A stretch of 64,000 nt of DNA, taken from Rhizobium sp. L43. Its GTDB lineage: Bacteria > Pseudomonadota > Alphaproteobacteria > Rhizobiales > Rhizobiaceae. Every line of letters starts with the position of its first letter. Position 1 is the stretch's first letter. The translations under genes and the position numbers were made by a program. Below the pieces are notes generated by a model. The model saw only the letters and a program-made list of their open reading frames with translations, was not told the origin of the DNA and searched no databases. Positions 54,641 through 63,158 of the stretch are shown one piece after another. Location of the stretch: NCBI RefSeq assembly GCF_002531725.1, contig NZ_NWSQ01000017.1, forward strand, positions 1 through 64,000. Reading direction: 5' to 3'.

Positions 54641-54672
54641 AGACCCGGGCGGCGCCTGCCGTCGCCCGGTCT
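54641..54672 (+). terminator. Intercistronic hairpin after the binding-protein gene
   Basis: AGACCCGGGCG and CGCCCGGTCT form a stem with one bulged base and no T run, in the 73-base gap before the permease gene. It probably stabilises the binding-protein message. Confidence 0.5.
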
Positions 54673-54703
54673 CCAAAACCTATAATGAAGAAGGGTCGCC
54701 TTG

Positions 54704-55588
54704 ATGTCGGGCACTTGGCTGACAACCCGCGCGTGGCTTTTGATGCTGCCGCTTCTCGTGGTCATGATCTCAGTCATTGGCTGGCCTCTGATCGATACCG
54801 TCGGCCTCTCCTTCACCGACGCCAAGCTTGTCGGCACGCAAGGAAACTTCGTCGGCATCGACAATTACGCCAAGATGCTTACCGGCTCGAATTTCCAGCG
54901 CACGCTGATCACCACCGCGTGGTTCGCGATCGTCTCGGTCGCCGCCGAAATGGTGATCGGCGTGCTGGCAGCCCTGCTGCTGAACCAGCAGTTTCGCGGC
55001 CGCACCGCGCTTCGCGCCCTGATGATCCTGCCCTGGGCGCTGCCGACCGTCGTCAACGCCACACTCTGGCGGCTGATCTACAATCCGGAATACGGCGCAC
55101 TGAACGCCGCGCTGACCCAACTCGGCCTGCTGGAGGCCTACCGCTCCTGGCTCGGCGAACCGGGCACGGCGCTGGCGGCCCTCATCGTCGCCGATTGCTG
55201 GAAGAATTTCCCGCTTGTTGCGCTGATCGCGCTGGCCGCACTCCAGGCCGTGCCGCGCGACATCACCGCCGCCTCGCTGGTCGACGGCGCCGGCGCTTTC
55301 GCCCGCTTCCGCTTCGTCATCCTGCCCTATCTCGCCGGTCCATTGATGGTCGCCCTGGTGCTACGCACGATCGAGGCCTTCAAGGTGTTCGACATCATCT
55401 GGGTGATGACCCGCGGCGGCCCGGCCAACAGCACGCGAACGCTGTCGATCCTGGTCTATCAGGAAGCCTTCTCCTTTCAGCGGGCGGGCTCGGGCGCATC
55501 GCTGGCCTTGATCGTCACGCTGCTGGTGACGCTGCTTGCCGCCGGCTATGCCGCCCTGGTGCGCAAGACCGCCGGGAGTGCGGCCTGA
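54704..55588 (+). CDS. Sugar ABC transporter permease 1
   Basis: This 294-residue protein has six transmembrane helices and the EAA-like loop TAASLVDGAGAFARFRFVILPYLAGP. It is a MalF-type channel subunit. ATG 54704 is chosen; TTG 54701 just upstream is the alternative. Its stop overlaps the next start (TGATG at 55586-55590). Confidence 0.92.
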   Translation: MSGTWLTTRAWLLMLPLLVVMISVIGWPLIDTVGLSFTDAKLVGTQGNFVGIDNYAKMLTGSNFQRTLITTAWFAIVSVAAEMVIGVLAALLLNQQFRGRTALRALMILPWALPTVVNATLWRLIYNPEYGALNAALTQLGLLEAYRSWLGEPGTALAALIVADCWKNFPLVALIALAALQAVPRDITAASLVDGAGAFARFRFVILPYLAGPLMVALVLRTIEAFKVFDIIWVMTRGGPANSTRTLSILVYQEAFSFQRAGSGASLALIVTLLVTLLAAGYAALVRKTAGSAA

Positions 55589-56433
55589 TGGAACGCCAAA
55601 GCCCGCTTTTTTCGGTCTTCATATATGTCTGCGCGCTGCTGCTTGCCGCCGTCATCCTGGCGCCGATCCTGTGGCTGTTCATCATGAGCATCTCGCCGGC
55701 CGCCGATCTTGCGGCAAAGCCGCTGCGCTGGTGGCCGCAGGCGGCGGATTTTTCACGATACCAGATCCTGCTCTCGACACTCGAAAACAGCGCCGGCGCC
55801 GCCTTCACCTCGTCGCTGCGCAACAGTATCGAGGTTGCGGGCATGGCGACGATCGCCGCCATCGCACTCGCCATTCCGGCCGGCTGGGCGGTGTCGCGCA
55901 CGCCCTCTGTGGGATGGTCGCTGTCGATGGTGATCGCCACCTACATGCTGCCGCCGGTGGCTCTCGCCGTGCCGCTCTATATGGGCCTTTCCTATCTCGG
56001 CATGCTGAACAACGTCTTCGGCCTTGCCCTGGTCTATTTGACGATCCTCGCCCCCTTCACCACCTGGCTGATGAAGTCGGGCTTCGATTCCATCCCGCGC
56101 GAGATCGAATCCGCCGCGATGATCGACGGCGCCGGCCTATTCCAGACGCTCAGGATCGTCACGCTGCCGCTCGCCGCCCCCGTGGTCGCGACGTCGAGCC
56201 TGTTTGCCTTCCTGCTGGCCTGGGATGAATTCTTCTATGCGCTGCTCTTCACTTCGGACCAACGCGCCAAGACGCTGACCGTCGCCATTGCCGATCTCGC
56301 CGGCGGCCGCGTTTCCGATTACGGACTGATCGCCACGGCAGGCGTGCTCGCCGCCCTGCCCCCGGTGCTGATCGGTCTCGTCATGCAACGCGCCCTGATT
56401 TCCGGGCTCACCAGCGGCGGCGTCAAGGGATGA
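55588..56433 (+). CDS. Sugar ABC transporter permease 2
   Basis: This 281-residue MalG-type permease has six transmembrane helices and the EAA loop ESAAMIDGAGLFQTLRIVTLPLAAP. It starts one base into the stop codon of permease 1 and overlaps the next gene by 4 bases, so translation is coupled throughout. Confidence 0.92.
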   Translation: MERQSPLFSVFIYVCALLLAAVILAPILWLFIMSISPAADLAAKPLRWWPQAADFSRYQILLSTLENSAGAAFTSSLRNSIEVAGMATIAAIALAIPAGWAVSRTPSVGWSLSMVIATYMLPPVALAVPLYMGLSYLGMLNNVFGLALVYLTILAPFTTWLMKSGFDSIPREIESAAMIDGAGLFQTLRIVTLPLAAPVVATSSLFAFLLAWDEFFYALLFTSDQRAKTLTVAIADLAGGRVSDYGLIATAGVLAALPPVLIGLVMQRALISGLTSGGVKG

Positions 56434-57452
56434 AGATGACAGAAGAAACAATCCGGCCGGCCGGACTTGCCGCGATCGACCGCGAAATGGCGCGCCAGCA
56501 TGCCGATGCGATCGCCTCCTATGAAGCGGCCCAGCCAATGGCAGCCAAGGCCGCCGCTTCGCTGAAAAAGACCGGCAGGTTGCTGCTCATCGGCATGGGC
56601 GGCTCGCATGCCGTCAACCGCGCCGTCGAGCCGCTCTACAGGACGCTCGGCATCGATGCCGTCGCTTTGCCGTTGTCCGAACAGCTCGGCCAGCCGCTGC
56701 CGATCGCCGGCAGGACGATCTTCGTCACCTCGCAATCCGGCGAAAGCGCCGAGGTCGTGCGTTGGTTCAACGAGACCGGCGGCACGCAGGAGACCTTCGG
56801 CCTGACGCTCGAAGGCAGCTCTTTCCTCGCAAGAACAGCCCCGTCGCTGGTCGGCGCCGGCGGCACCGAGCTGGCTTTCGCCGCAACCCGCAGCCTGACG
56901 GTGACCTTCGCCCTGCATCTCGCGATCCTCGCCGCCCTCGGTGAAGATCCGGATGCAGCGCTCGCCATCCTCAAGACGCCCGAAGACCACGATATCGCCG
57001 ATGCCCTCGCGGCACTCGAAAACGTCGGGACGGTCGTTACGTCGGGACGCCGTCTGCAAGGCGTTGCCGAGGCGTTGGCGCTCGGATTGACGGAGCTGTC
57101 GCGCCGCCCCTGCTTTTCGCTTGAAGGCGGCCAGTTGCGCCATGGACCGATGGAGATGCTGGGGCCGGAGGTCGGCGTCGTGCTGTTCCGCGGTATGGAC
57201 CAAACCGCCGACCTGGTGACGGCGATGGCGGTGTCCGCGGTCGAGACCAGCGCTCCGGTCATCCTGTTCGACGCCTCGGGCGAAGTGCCGGTCGCCAGCG
57301 CGGTGACGATCCACTTTGTCCCGGCAACGGGCCTTGCCGCGATCTTCGCCATGCTGCCGATCGCCCAGCGGCTGATGATCGCCTTTGCCGATGCCCGCGT
57401 GGAGAATGCCGGAACGCCGGTTCGATCCACCAAGATCACCCGGAGCGAATGA
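56430..57452 (+). CDS. SIS-domain sugar-phosphate isomerase/deaminase-like protein
   Basis: This 340-residue protein has two SIS halves. The first contains LLIGMGGSHAVNRAVEPLY and the phosphate-binding TSQSGESAEVV. The second contains GRRLQGVAEALALGLTELS and LEGGQLRHGPMEML, as in the isomerase half of GlmS and in AgaS. It lacks the glutaminase domain of GlmS. Likely reactions are deamination or isomerisation of an amino-sugar phosphate, or cleavage of a fructosamine-6-phosphate as done by FrlB. It lies between transporter genes and a PfkB kinase. The role is inferred from context. Confidence 0.88.
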   Translation: MKMTEETIRPAGLAAIDREMARQHADAIASYEAAQPMAAKAAASLKKTGRLLLIGMGGSHAVNRAVEPLYRTLGIDAVALPLSEQLGQPLPIAGRTIFVTSQSGESAEVVRWFNETGGTQETFGLTLEGSSFLARTAPSLVGAGGTELAFAATRSLTVTFALHLAILAALGEDPDAALAILKTPEDHDIADALAALENVGTVVTSGRRLQGVAEALALGLTELSRRPCFSLEGGQLRHGPMEMLGPEVGVVLFRGMDQTADLVTAMAVSAVETSAPVILFDASGEVPVASAVTIHFVPATGLAAIFAMLPIAQRLMIAFADARVENAGTPVRSTKITRSE

Positions 57453-58382
57453 ATGCGGCCGCTTGCAGTCATCGGCAACGTCAATGTCGACCTGATCCTT
57501 GGACCGGCCGCCCCCTGGCCGAAAGCCGGGACGGAAATCATCGTCGACCATGACGAGTTGCGCGTCGGCGGGGCCGCCGGCAACAGCGCGCTCGCCTGGC
57601 AAGCGCTCGGTGTCGAATTCGAGATCGCCGCCAATATCGGCAGTGATCAGTTCGGCCGGTGGCTGAGTGAAGCCTTCGGCCACCGTTCCGACAAGTGGCC
57701 GGTACGTCCTGAGAAAACGACGCTCTCCGTCGGCATCACCCATCCGGACGGCGAGCGCACCTTCTTCACGACGAGAGGCCACCTGCCGCGCTTCAGCCTG
57801 GCAGACGTCTTTGCCGTCATCGAGGGCGCACGACTGCAGGGCGGCTACGCGCTTCTCTGCGGCTCGTTCCTGACCAACGATCTGACAGAAGAATACGGCA
57901 AGTTCTTTGACTGGGCCGACAGCCATGGCATCACCGTCGCGCTCGATACCGGCTGGCCGCTCGACGGCTGGACGGACGAGAATTGCGCAGCGACACGCGC
58001 GTGGCTCTCCCGCAGCGGTGTCGCGCTGCTGAATGAGGTCGAATCGACGACACTTGCCGGCATCGCCGATCCGATCGAGGCCGCGCGTCACATCAGGTCG
58101 CATATGCCGGCGGGTGCGATCGTCGTCGTCAAACGCGGCCCGGACGGCGCTCTCGCGATCGGGCCGGACGGCAGCTTGGTTTCGGTGGCAGCACCCGTTG
58201 TCGAGGTCGTCGATACGATCGGCGCCGGCGATGTCTTCAACGCCGTCTTTCTCGCCGCGCTCGCAAGCGGTGAGCCGCTGGTTTCCTGCCTGAAGGCTGG
58301 AACCGAGGTTGCCTCGCGCGCCATCTCCACGCTTCCCCGCACCTATGGCGGCCCCACATCTCTTCAGGAGCCCGTGCGATGA
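57453..58382 (+). CDS. PfkB-family carbohydrate kinase
   Basis: This 309-residue ribokinase-fold enzyme has the PfkB N-terminal signature GGAAGNSALAWQALG (glycine-rich sugar-binding motif) and the C-terminal DTIGAGDVFNAVF with catalytic Asp and anion hole. It phosphorylates a sugar or sugar derivative brought in by the transporter. ATG 57453 follows the previous stop directly, and its own stop overlaps the ATPase start (ATGA). Relatives include FrlD (fructosamine kinase) and 2-keto-3-deoxygluconate kinases, and the substrate is not settled. Confidence 0.9.
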   Translation: MRPLAVIGNVNVDLILGPAAPWPKAGTEIIVDHDELRVGGAAGNSALAWQALGVEFEIAANIGSDQFGRWLSEAFGHRSDKWPVRPEKTTLSVGITHPDGERTFFTTRGHLPRFSLADVFAVIEGARLQGGYALLCGSFLTNDLTEEYGKFFDWADSHGITVALDTGWPLDGWTDENCAATRAWLSRSGVALLNEVESTTLAGIADPIEAARHIRSHMPAGAIVVVKRGPDGALAIGPDGSLVSVAAPVVEVVDTIGAGDVFNAVFLAALASGEPLVSCLKAGTEVASRAISTLPRTYGGPTSLQEPVR

Positions 58383-59452
58383 GCGCGCTCGAAATTCAAA
58401 ACATCCGCAAGACCTATGGCGACGTCGAGACGCTGAAAGGCATCGACATCTCGTTGGAAAGCGGCGAATTCCTGGTGCTGCTCGGTTCCTCCGGCTGCGG
58501 CAAGTCCACGCTGCTGAACATCATCGCCGGCCTTGCCGAGGCAACCAGCGGCGACGTCAGTATCGGCGGGCGTTCCGTGCTCGGCGTTCATCCGAAGGAC
58601 CGCGATATCGCCATGGTCTTCCAGTCCTACGCGCTCTATCCCAATCTGACGGTGCACAGAAACATCGGGTTCGGCCTGGAAATGCGTAAAGTTCCGGCAC
58701 CGGAGCGCGACAAGGCCGTGCGTGATGCGGCAAAACTTCTGCAGATCGAAAACCTCCTCGACCGCAAGCCGAGCCAGCTCTCCGGCGGCCAGCGCCAGCG
58801 TGTCGCGATCGGCCGCGCGCTGGTACGCAAGCCGGAGGTGTTCCTCTTCGACGAACCGCTCTCCAATCTCGACGCCAAGCTGCGGATGGAGATGCGCACC
58901 GAGATCAAGCGGCTGCACCAGATGCTGAAGACCACCGTCGTCTATGTCACCCACGACCAGATCGAGGCGATGACGCTGGCAAGCCGCATCGCCGTCATGC
59001 GCGACGGCCGCATCGAGCAGCTCGGCACGCCGGAGGAGATCTACAACCATCCGGCAACGCTTTATGTCGCGACCTTCGTCGGCGCGCCGCCGATGAACCT
59101 GCTGAAGGCGACGGTGCGTGACGGCCGCCTGGCGCTTTCGGGCTCCGATGCCAGCCTGCCCCTGCCCGCCCGTTTTCACGAGGCCGCCGGCCATGGCCGC
59201 GACTTCATCCTCGGCATCCGTCCCGAGGCGCTTCGCACCGATGGCGCCGGTCCGTCGATCGAGGCAACCCTGGAGGTCGCGGAGCTGACCGGCCCGGAAC
59301 TCGTCGTCACCGCCCTTGCCCGCAATCAGCGGCTGACGGCCTGCCTGCCGCCGCGCACGCCGATCCGCGACGGTGAGAAACTCACCCTTTTCTTCGACGA
59401 GGAGGAGATGCACCTCTTCGATCCGAAGACTGGTCTCAGCTACCTTCGTTAG
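58379..59452 (+). CDS. Sugar ABC transporter ATPase (MalK/UgpC type)
   Basis: This 357-residue ATPase has Walker A GSSGCGKST, signature LSGGQRQRVAIGRALV, Walker B VFLFDEPLSNLDA, H-loop THDQIEAM and a C-terminal TOBE domain. It is the last gene of the operon and should energise the two permeases. It is convergent with the GH16 gene, 21 bases away. Confidence 0.93.
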   Translation: MSALEIQNIRKTYGDVETLKGIDISLESGEFLVLLGSSGCGKSTLLNIIAGLAEATSGDVSIGGRSVLGVHPKDRDIAMVFQSYALYPNLTVHRNIGFGLEMRKVPAPERDKAVRDAAKLLQIENLLDRKPSQLSGGQRQRVAIGRALVRKPEVFLFDEPLSNLDAKLRMEMRTEIKRLHQMLKTTVVYVTHDQIEAMTLASRIAVMRDGRIEQLGTPEEIYNHPATLYVATFVGAPPMNLLKATVRDGRLALSGSDASLPLPARFHEAAGHGRDFILGIRPEALRTDGAGPSIEATLEVAELTGPELVVTALARNQRLTACLPPRTPIRDGEKLTLFFDEEEMHLFDPKTGLSYLR

Positions 59453-59473
59453 CGATGCCGATCCGCCATCTGT

Positions 59474-60301
59474 TCAATTCGCCGCGTCGACGGGCTTCCG
59501 TTTGTAAACGTGAATATAGTCGACGAGCAGGATCGAAGGGTTCGGCGTTTCATCGATCGGCCAACCCGAGCCGAGCGCCAGATTCACCAGCGGATAAAAC
59601 GGCATGTGGAACTCCTTCGGCGTGTCGAAGCTCCAAATGAACTGACGGTCGAAGTAGAAGCTCGTCTTGTCAGCCTGAATATCGACGCCGTAGGTGTGAT
59701 AGTCGCTGTTCAAAATTCCGTCCTGGACCTTGTTCCAATAGCCGCCGGTGGAGTTCTGGCCACCCTGGCTCTGACGCCAGATATGGAAGCCCATGCTGAA
59801 TTCGTAGGGCGCGCGTCCATAATATTCCAGGACGTCGATTTCGGCGGTGTATTTCGTCCGGTCGAGCCCGATGAGCCAGAATGCCGGCCACACGCCCTTG
59901 CCCGGCGGCAGCTTCATTCTGGCTTCGAAGTAGCCGAACTGCTGCGAGAACCCTTCGCCTTTCGGGTTCACCGACGACAGCAGACCCGAGCGCCATGTGC
60001 CATCGGCCTCTTTGCGCGCCTCGATCTTCAGAATTCCCTGATCTGTCGTAAACGGAAAGCCGGGGACCGGATCGGTGAAACGGGCATCACCGAAGTCGCC
60101 GTTCCAGGGCGTATGGGCGATCCAGCGGGAGCTTTTCTCTCCCCAGGCCGAAACGTCGAGACTGTCGAAACTCTCCTCGAACGTCAGCTGGTATGCATTG
60201 ATATTGAGCGGTTCCTGGGCCACACTCGGTCGGCCCGGCAACGCCCCCAGACCGAGAACGACGAGCAAACCCAGAGCCTTAGAAGATATTCCGTATCGCA
60301 T
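59474..60301 (-). CDS. Secreted GH16 family glycanase (ExoK-like)
   Basis: This 275-residue protein has a signal peptide (ALGLLVVLGLGALPGRPSVAQ, cut near residue 28) and a GH16 domain with the catalytic motif Glu154-x-Asp156-x-x-Glu159 in AEIDVLEYYG. Flanking segments (RSGLLSSVNPKGEGFSQQFG, WPAFWLI) are typical of endo-beta-1,3-1,4-glucanases such as ExoK, which trims exopolysaccharide. ATG 60301 has GGAGG 6 bases upstream and begins the signal peptide. It follows the flippase by 50 bases, so it belongs to the polysaccharide operon. Confidence 0.92.
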   Translation of the reverse strand: MRYGISSKALGLLVVLGLGALPGRPSVAQEPLNINAYQLTFEESFDSLDVSAWGEKSSRWIAHTPWNGDFGDARFTDPVPGFPFTTDQGILKIEARKEADGTWRSGLLSSVNPKGEGFSQQFGYFEARMKLPPGKGVWPAFWLIGLDRTKYTAEIDVLEYYGRAPYEFSMGFHIWRQSQGGQNSTGGYWNKVQDGILNSDYHTYGVDIQADKTSFYFDRQFIWSFDTPKEFHMPFYPLVNLALGSGWPIDETPNPSILLVDYIHVYKRKPVDAAN

Positions 60302-60351
60302 TCCGCTCCTCCGAAAACGCCAAACCAATCGTTGGACTGCACTTGTCTCGA

Positions 60352-61833
60352 TCATGAAGTGAGAACCCCGTTTCGTCGCGGCATGAGCCTTTGGACGATA
60401 ATGGTCTCGATGCCGTCAGCTCTTCCCAGAATCTGCCACACGAGCAGCGCGAAAGCCCAGAAGATCGCCGCTGCCGCCCCGCCGCAAAGCGCCAGGCCGA
60501 CGACAAGGTTGAGGCCGACAGGTATGGCGGCGAGCATCGGCTCCACCCAGAGCAGGAAAGCGATCATCGGTACGCTCGCGGCCAGCGGCCGGCAAAACGA
60601 ATTCAGCTGTGCGGCAAAACTCGCGCCGATCAGCCGCCGCGTGATGACCAGCGATGCGCCATAGGCGACGAGAACTGCCACGATCCGCGCGCCGAGCGCG
60701 CCCGCCACCTGAAAATAGGCGATGCCAAGGACGGTGACCGGAGCCCTGACCGCGAACTCGACAAACATCCTGAGAGCGACATAACGGGTATTGTTCATCA
60801 CCATGGCCAATGGCGGCATCATGTTCGTGGGAAGGCCGAGCAGGCTGACAAGGCACAGCCATTGCAGGATCGGCGCGGACGATGCCCATTTCTCGCCGAC
60901 GAGGATCCGCACGGTCGGCTCGGCAAGAAGAGCAAGCGCAATGAGAATCGGCGCCGCCACGAAGGTGATCGCATTCGTCGCCTTGAGATAGGCGGCAACC
61001 AGGTTGCGGCGGTCTTCGACAGTGGAGAATGCCGCCATCAGCGGACGCAGCAAGGGGCCGACGAAGGTCTGATATGGAATACCGGCGATATTGTCGGCGA
61101 CGCTGAAGGCGCCAAAGGTCGACAGGCCGGTAAAACGCGGCAGCAGCAGCCGGTCCAGCTGCCAATTGATCGAGTTCAGCACCTGCGACACGGTATTCCA
61201 GCTGATCATGTCCTGAAAATGCTTCCATTCGGAAAGGCTGAATGTCGGCCGCATCGGCGCAAAGACGTAGGACGTGATCATCGCCGCGGTCGGGCCGGCG
61301 ACCGCTCCGATCGCCAGCCCCCAATAGCTGCCTGTTGCCACAGCTACCCCTACCCCGAACAGCAATGTCGATCCCTTGGCGATGAGATCGAGCGCGAATT
61401 CACGTTTAAAATCGAACCGCTGCATGAAAAGAACCATGCGCGGACTGATCGTGCTGCGCATGGCAGGCGCGATCGAGAGAACGGCGACAAGGGCGAAAAG
61501 CCGGGAATCGTCGTAGATCAGCGCCATCGGCCAGGAGATGATCATCATCAGCAGGCTGATGGCGAGCCCCCTCAGCAGGCTGAGGGTGAAGGCCGTGGCA
61601 AACATCTCGTTCGAAGGCGACGGCTGGCGCATCAGGGCCTGCGTCAACGGCAGGTCCAGGATCGCCTCGACGATGACCAGCACCGAGGTCGCGATGGCGA
61701 CCAGGCCGAAATCCGCCGGGCTCAACAGCCTTGCCAGCACGAGCAGGCTGACGAAATCGAGCATCCGCGCCAGGAACTTTCCGCTGATGGTCCAGATGCT
61801 CGCCGTCGCCGTCCTCTCAGATACGCTTGACAT
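60352..61833 (-). CDS. Polysaccharide flippase (Wzx/ExoT-like, MOP superfamily)
   Basis: This 493-residue protein has about 12-14 transmembrane helices, with the start typical of PST-type translocases (SIWTISGKFLARMLDFVSLLVLARLLSPADFGLVAI). It should move lipid-linked exopolysaccharide repeat units across the inner membrane. It follows the glycosyltransferase by 80 bases on the same strand. Confidence 0.9.
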   Translation of the reverse strand: MSSVSERTATASIWTISGKFLARMLDFVSLLVLARLLSPADFGLVAIATSVLVIVEAILDLPLTQALMRQPSPSNEMFATAFTLSLLRGLAISLLMMIISWPMALIYDDSRLFALVAVLSIAPAMRSTISPRMVLFMQRFDFKREFALDLIAKGSTLLFGVGVAVATGSYWGLAIGAVAGPTAAMITSYVFAPMRPTFSLSEWKHFQDMISWNTVSQVLNSINWQLDRLLLPRFTGLSTFGAFSVADNIAGIPYQTFVGPLLRPLMAAFSTVEDRRNLVAAYLKATNAITFVAAPILIALALLAEPTVRILVGEKWASSAPILQWLCLVSLLGLPTNMMPPLAMVMNNTRYVALRMFVEFAVRAPVTVLGIAYFQVAGALGARIVAVLVAYGASLVITRRLIGASFAAQLNSFCRPLAASVPMIAFLLWVEPMLAAIPVGLNLVVGLALCGGAAAAIFWAFALLVWQILGRADGIETIIVQRLMPRRNGVLTS

Positions 61834-61913
61834 GATTTATTTATCTATTCCTCGTCGAGGGTTTGAGATGGCTTCGGTCGCGGCGGCGGGGCAGAGAACT
61901 CCGCTCCTTCCCG

Positions 61914-63158
61914 TCAACCCGCCCGTCTTCTGAAGACGTCTGCGGATCGGTCGCCGTGGCTGGACAATTGTTGCTCGATGAGGCCGGAGAGACGATCGCG
62001 GAATACGGCGGAGGAGAATTTCAGCGAGTGCGCGCGGATTGCATGCGGATCGATATCGTCCTCGACCTCCTCGAATGCTGCCATCGTTTCCAAAAGAGCT
62101 TCCGTCGTCTGCTCGGCGAAGCGAAAGCCGACCTGCGGCGAGGACACGGTTTCCCTGGCGCCGCCGGCGTCGAAAGCCAGGACCGGCCGCCCGGATGCCA
62201 TGGCTTCCACCGGCAGGATGCCGAAATCCTCCGTGCCTGGAAACAACAGGGCGCGGCATCGCGACAGGTGGTCGCGCAGCACGTTGAAAGGCTGATGACC
62301 GAGAAACTCGACGGTCGGTCCGGCGATCGATTTCAGATAGGGTAGTTGTTCGCCCTCGCCGATCACGACCAGCTTCCGCCCGGCCTCGGTGCAGGCGCGC
62401 ACCGCAATATCCGGCCGCTTGTAGGTGGTCAGCTGTCCTGCATAGAGGTAGAATTCGCCTTTGCCCTTCCCCAGCGCAAAATCGTCGGTGGCAACGGGCG
62501 GATGGATGACGATGGATTCCCGGTCGTAGAAGCGGCGAATGCGGCTTGCGACATAATCGGAGTTGGCAACGAACACATCGACGCGCGAGGCGGTCGTCAC
62601 GTCCCAGGCGCGCAGCATCGGCGCGGTGATCGACATCAGCGTGCGACCCACCCAGGGAAGGCCGTGGCGATAGACATGGAACTGATCCCAGATATAGCGC
62701 ATCGGCGAATGGCAGTAGCAGACATGGAGAGCGTCGGCCCGCGTGATGATGCCCTTGGCAGGCCCGGATTCGCTCGACAGCACCAGATCGTAATCCTGCA
62801 GGTCGAATTGCTCGAGCGCGAAGGGCATCAGCGGCAGCATCTTGGTGTAATGCCGCTGCGCACCGGGGATCTTCTGCAGGAAGGAGGTGCGGATGTTCCG
62901 CGTCTTCAGAAAATCGCTGATGCGATCCGGGTTGCAGACCAGGGTGAAGATATCGGCCTGCGGAAACATGCGGCACAGTTCTTCGACGACCTTCTCGCCG
63001 CCGCGCATCGAAACGAGCCAATAATGCACGATAGCGACGCGAAGCTGCTTGGCGTCGCCTGCGCTTCCGGCCGCGGCGACGCGTCTTTTCGCCACCACAG
63101 GCGCATCGCCGAGAAAGGCTCGCGCGTCGGGAAGAGAGGTTGTTGCTTTAAGGGTCAA
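61914..63158 (-). CDS. GT4-family glycosyltransferase
   Basis: This 414-residue GT-B transferase has an N-terminal acceptor domain (IVHYWLVSMRGGEKVVEELC, VCYCHSPMRYIWDQF) and a C-terminal nucleotide-sugar domain with GQLTTYKRPDIAV, IGEGEQLPYL and the E-x7-E motif EDFGILPVE. It probably adds a sugar during exopolysaccharide repeat-unit assembly. No ATG fits. TTG 63158 has AAGGAG 7 bases upstream and overlaps the stop of the upstream glycosyltransferase (TTGA), so it is the likely coupled start. Confidence 0.9.
   Translation of the reverse strand: MTLKATTSLPDARAFLGDAPVVAKRRVAAAGSAGDAKQLRVAIVHYWLVSMRGGEKVVEELCRMFPQADIFTLVCNPDRISDFLKTRNIRTSFLQKIPGAQRHYTKMLPLMPFALEQFDLQDYDLVLSSESGPAKGIITRADALHVCYCHSPMRYIWDQFHVYRHGLPWVGRTLMSITAPMLRAWDVTTASRVDVFVANSDYVASRIRRFYDRESIVIHPPVATDDFALGKGKGEFYLYAGQLTTYKRPDIAVRACTEAGRKLVVIGEGEQLPYLKSIAGPTVEFLGHQPFNVLRDHLSRCRALLFPGTEDFGILPVEAMASGRPVLAFDAGGARETVSSPQVGFRFAEQTTEALLETMAAFEEVEDDIDPHAIRAHSLKFSSAVFRDRLSGLIEQQLSSHGDRSADVFRRRAG

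Noticed and set aside
54637..55587. In-frame N-terminal extension of permease 2
   Set aside because: It is out of frame with the permease 1 gene, Arg-rich and without membrane helices. The true start is ATG 55588.
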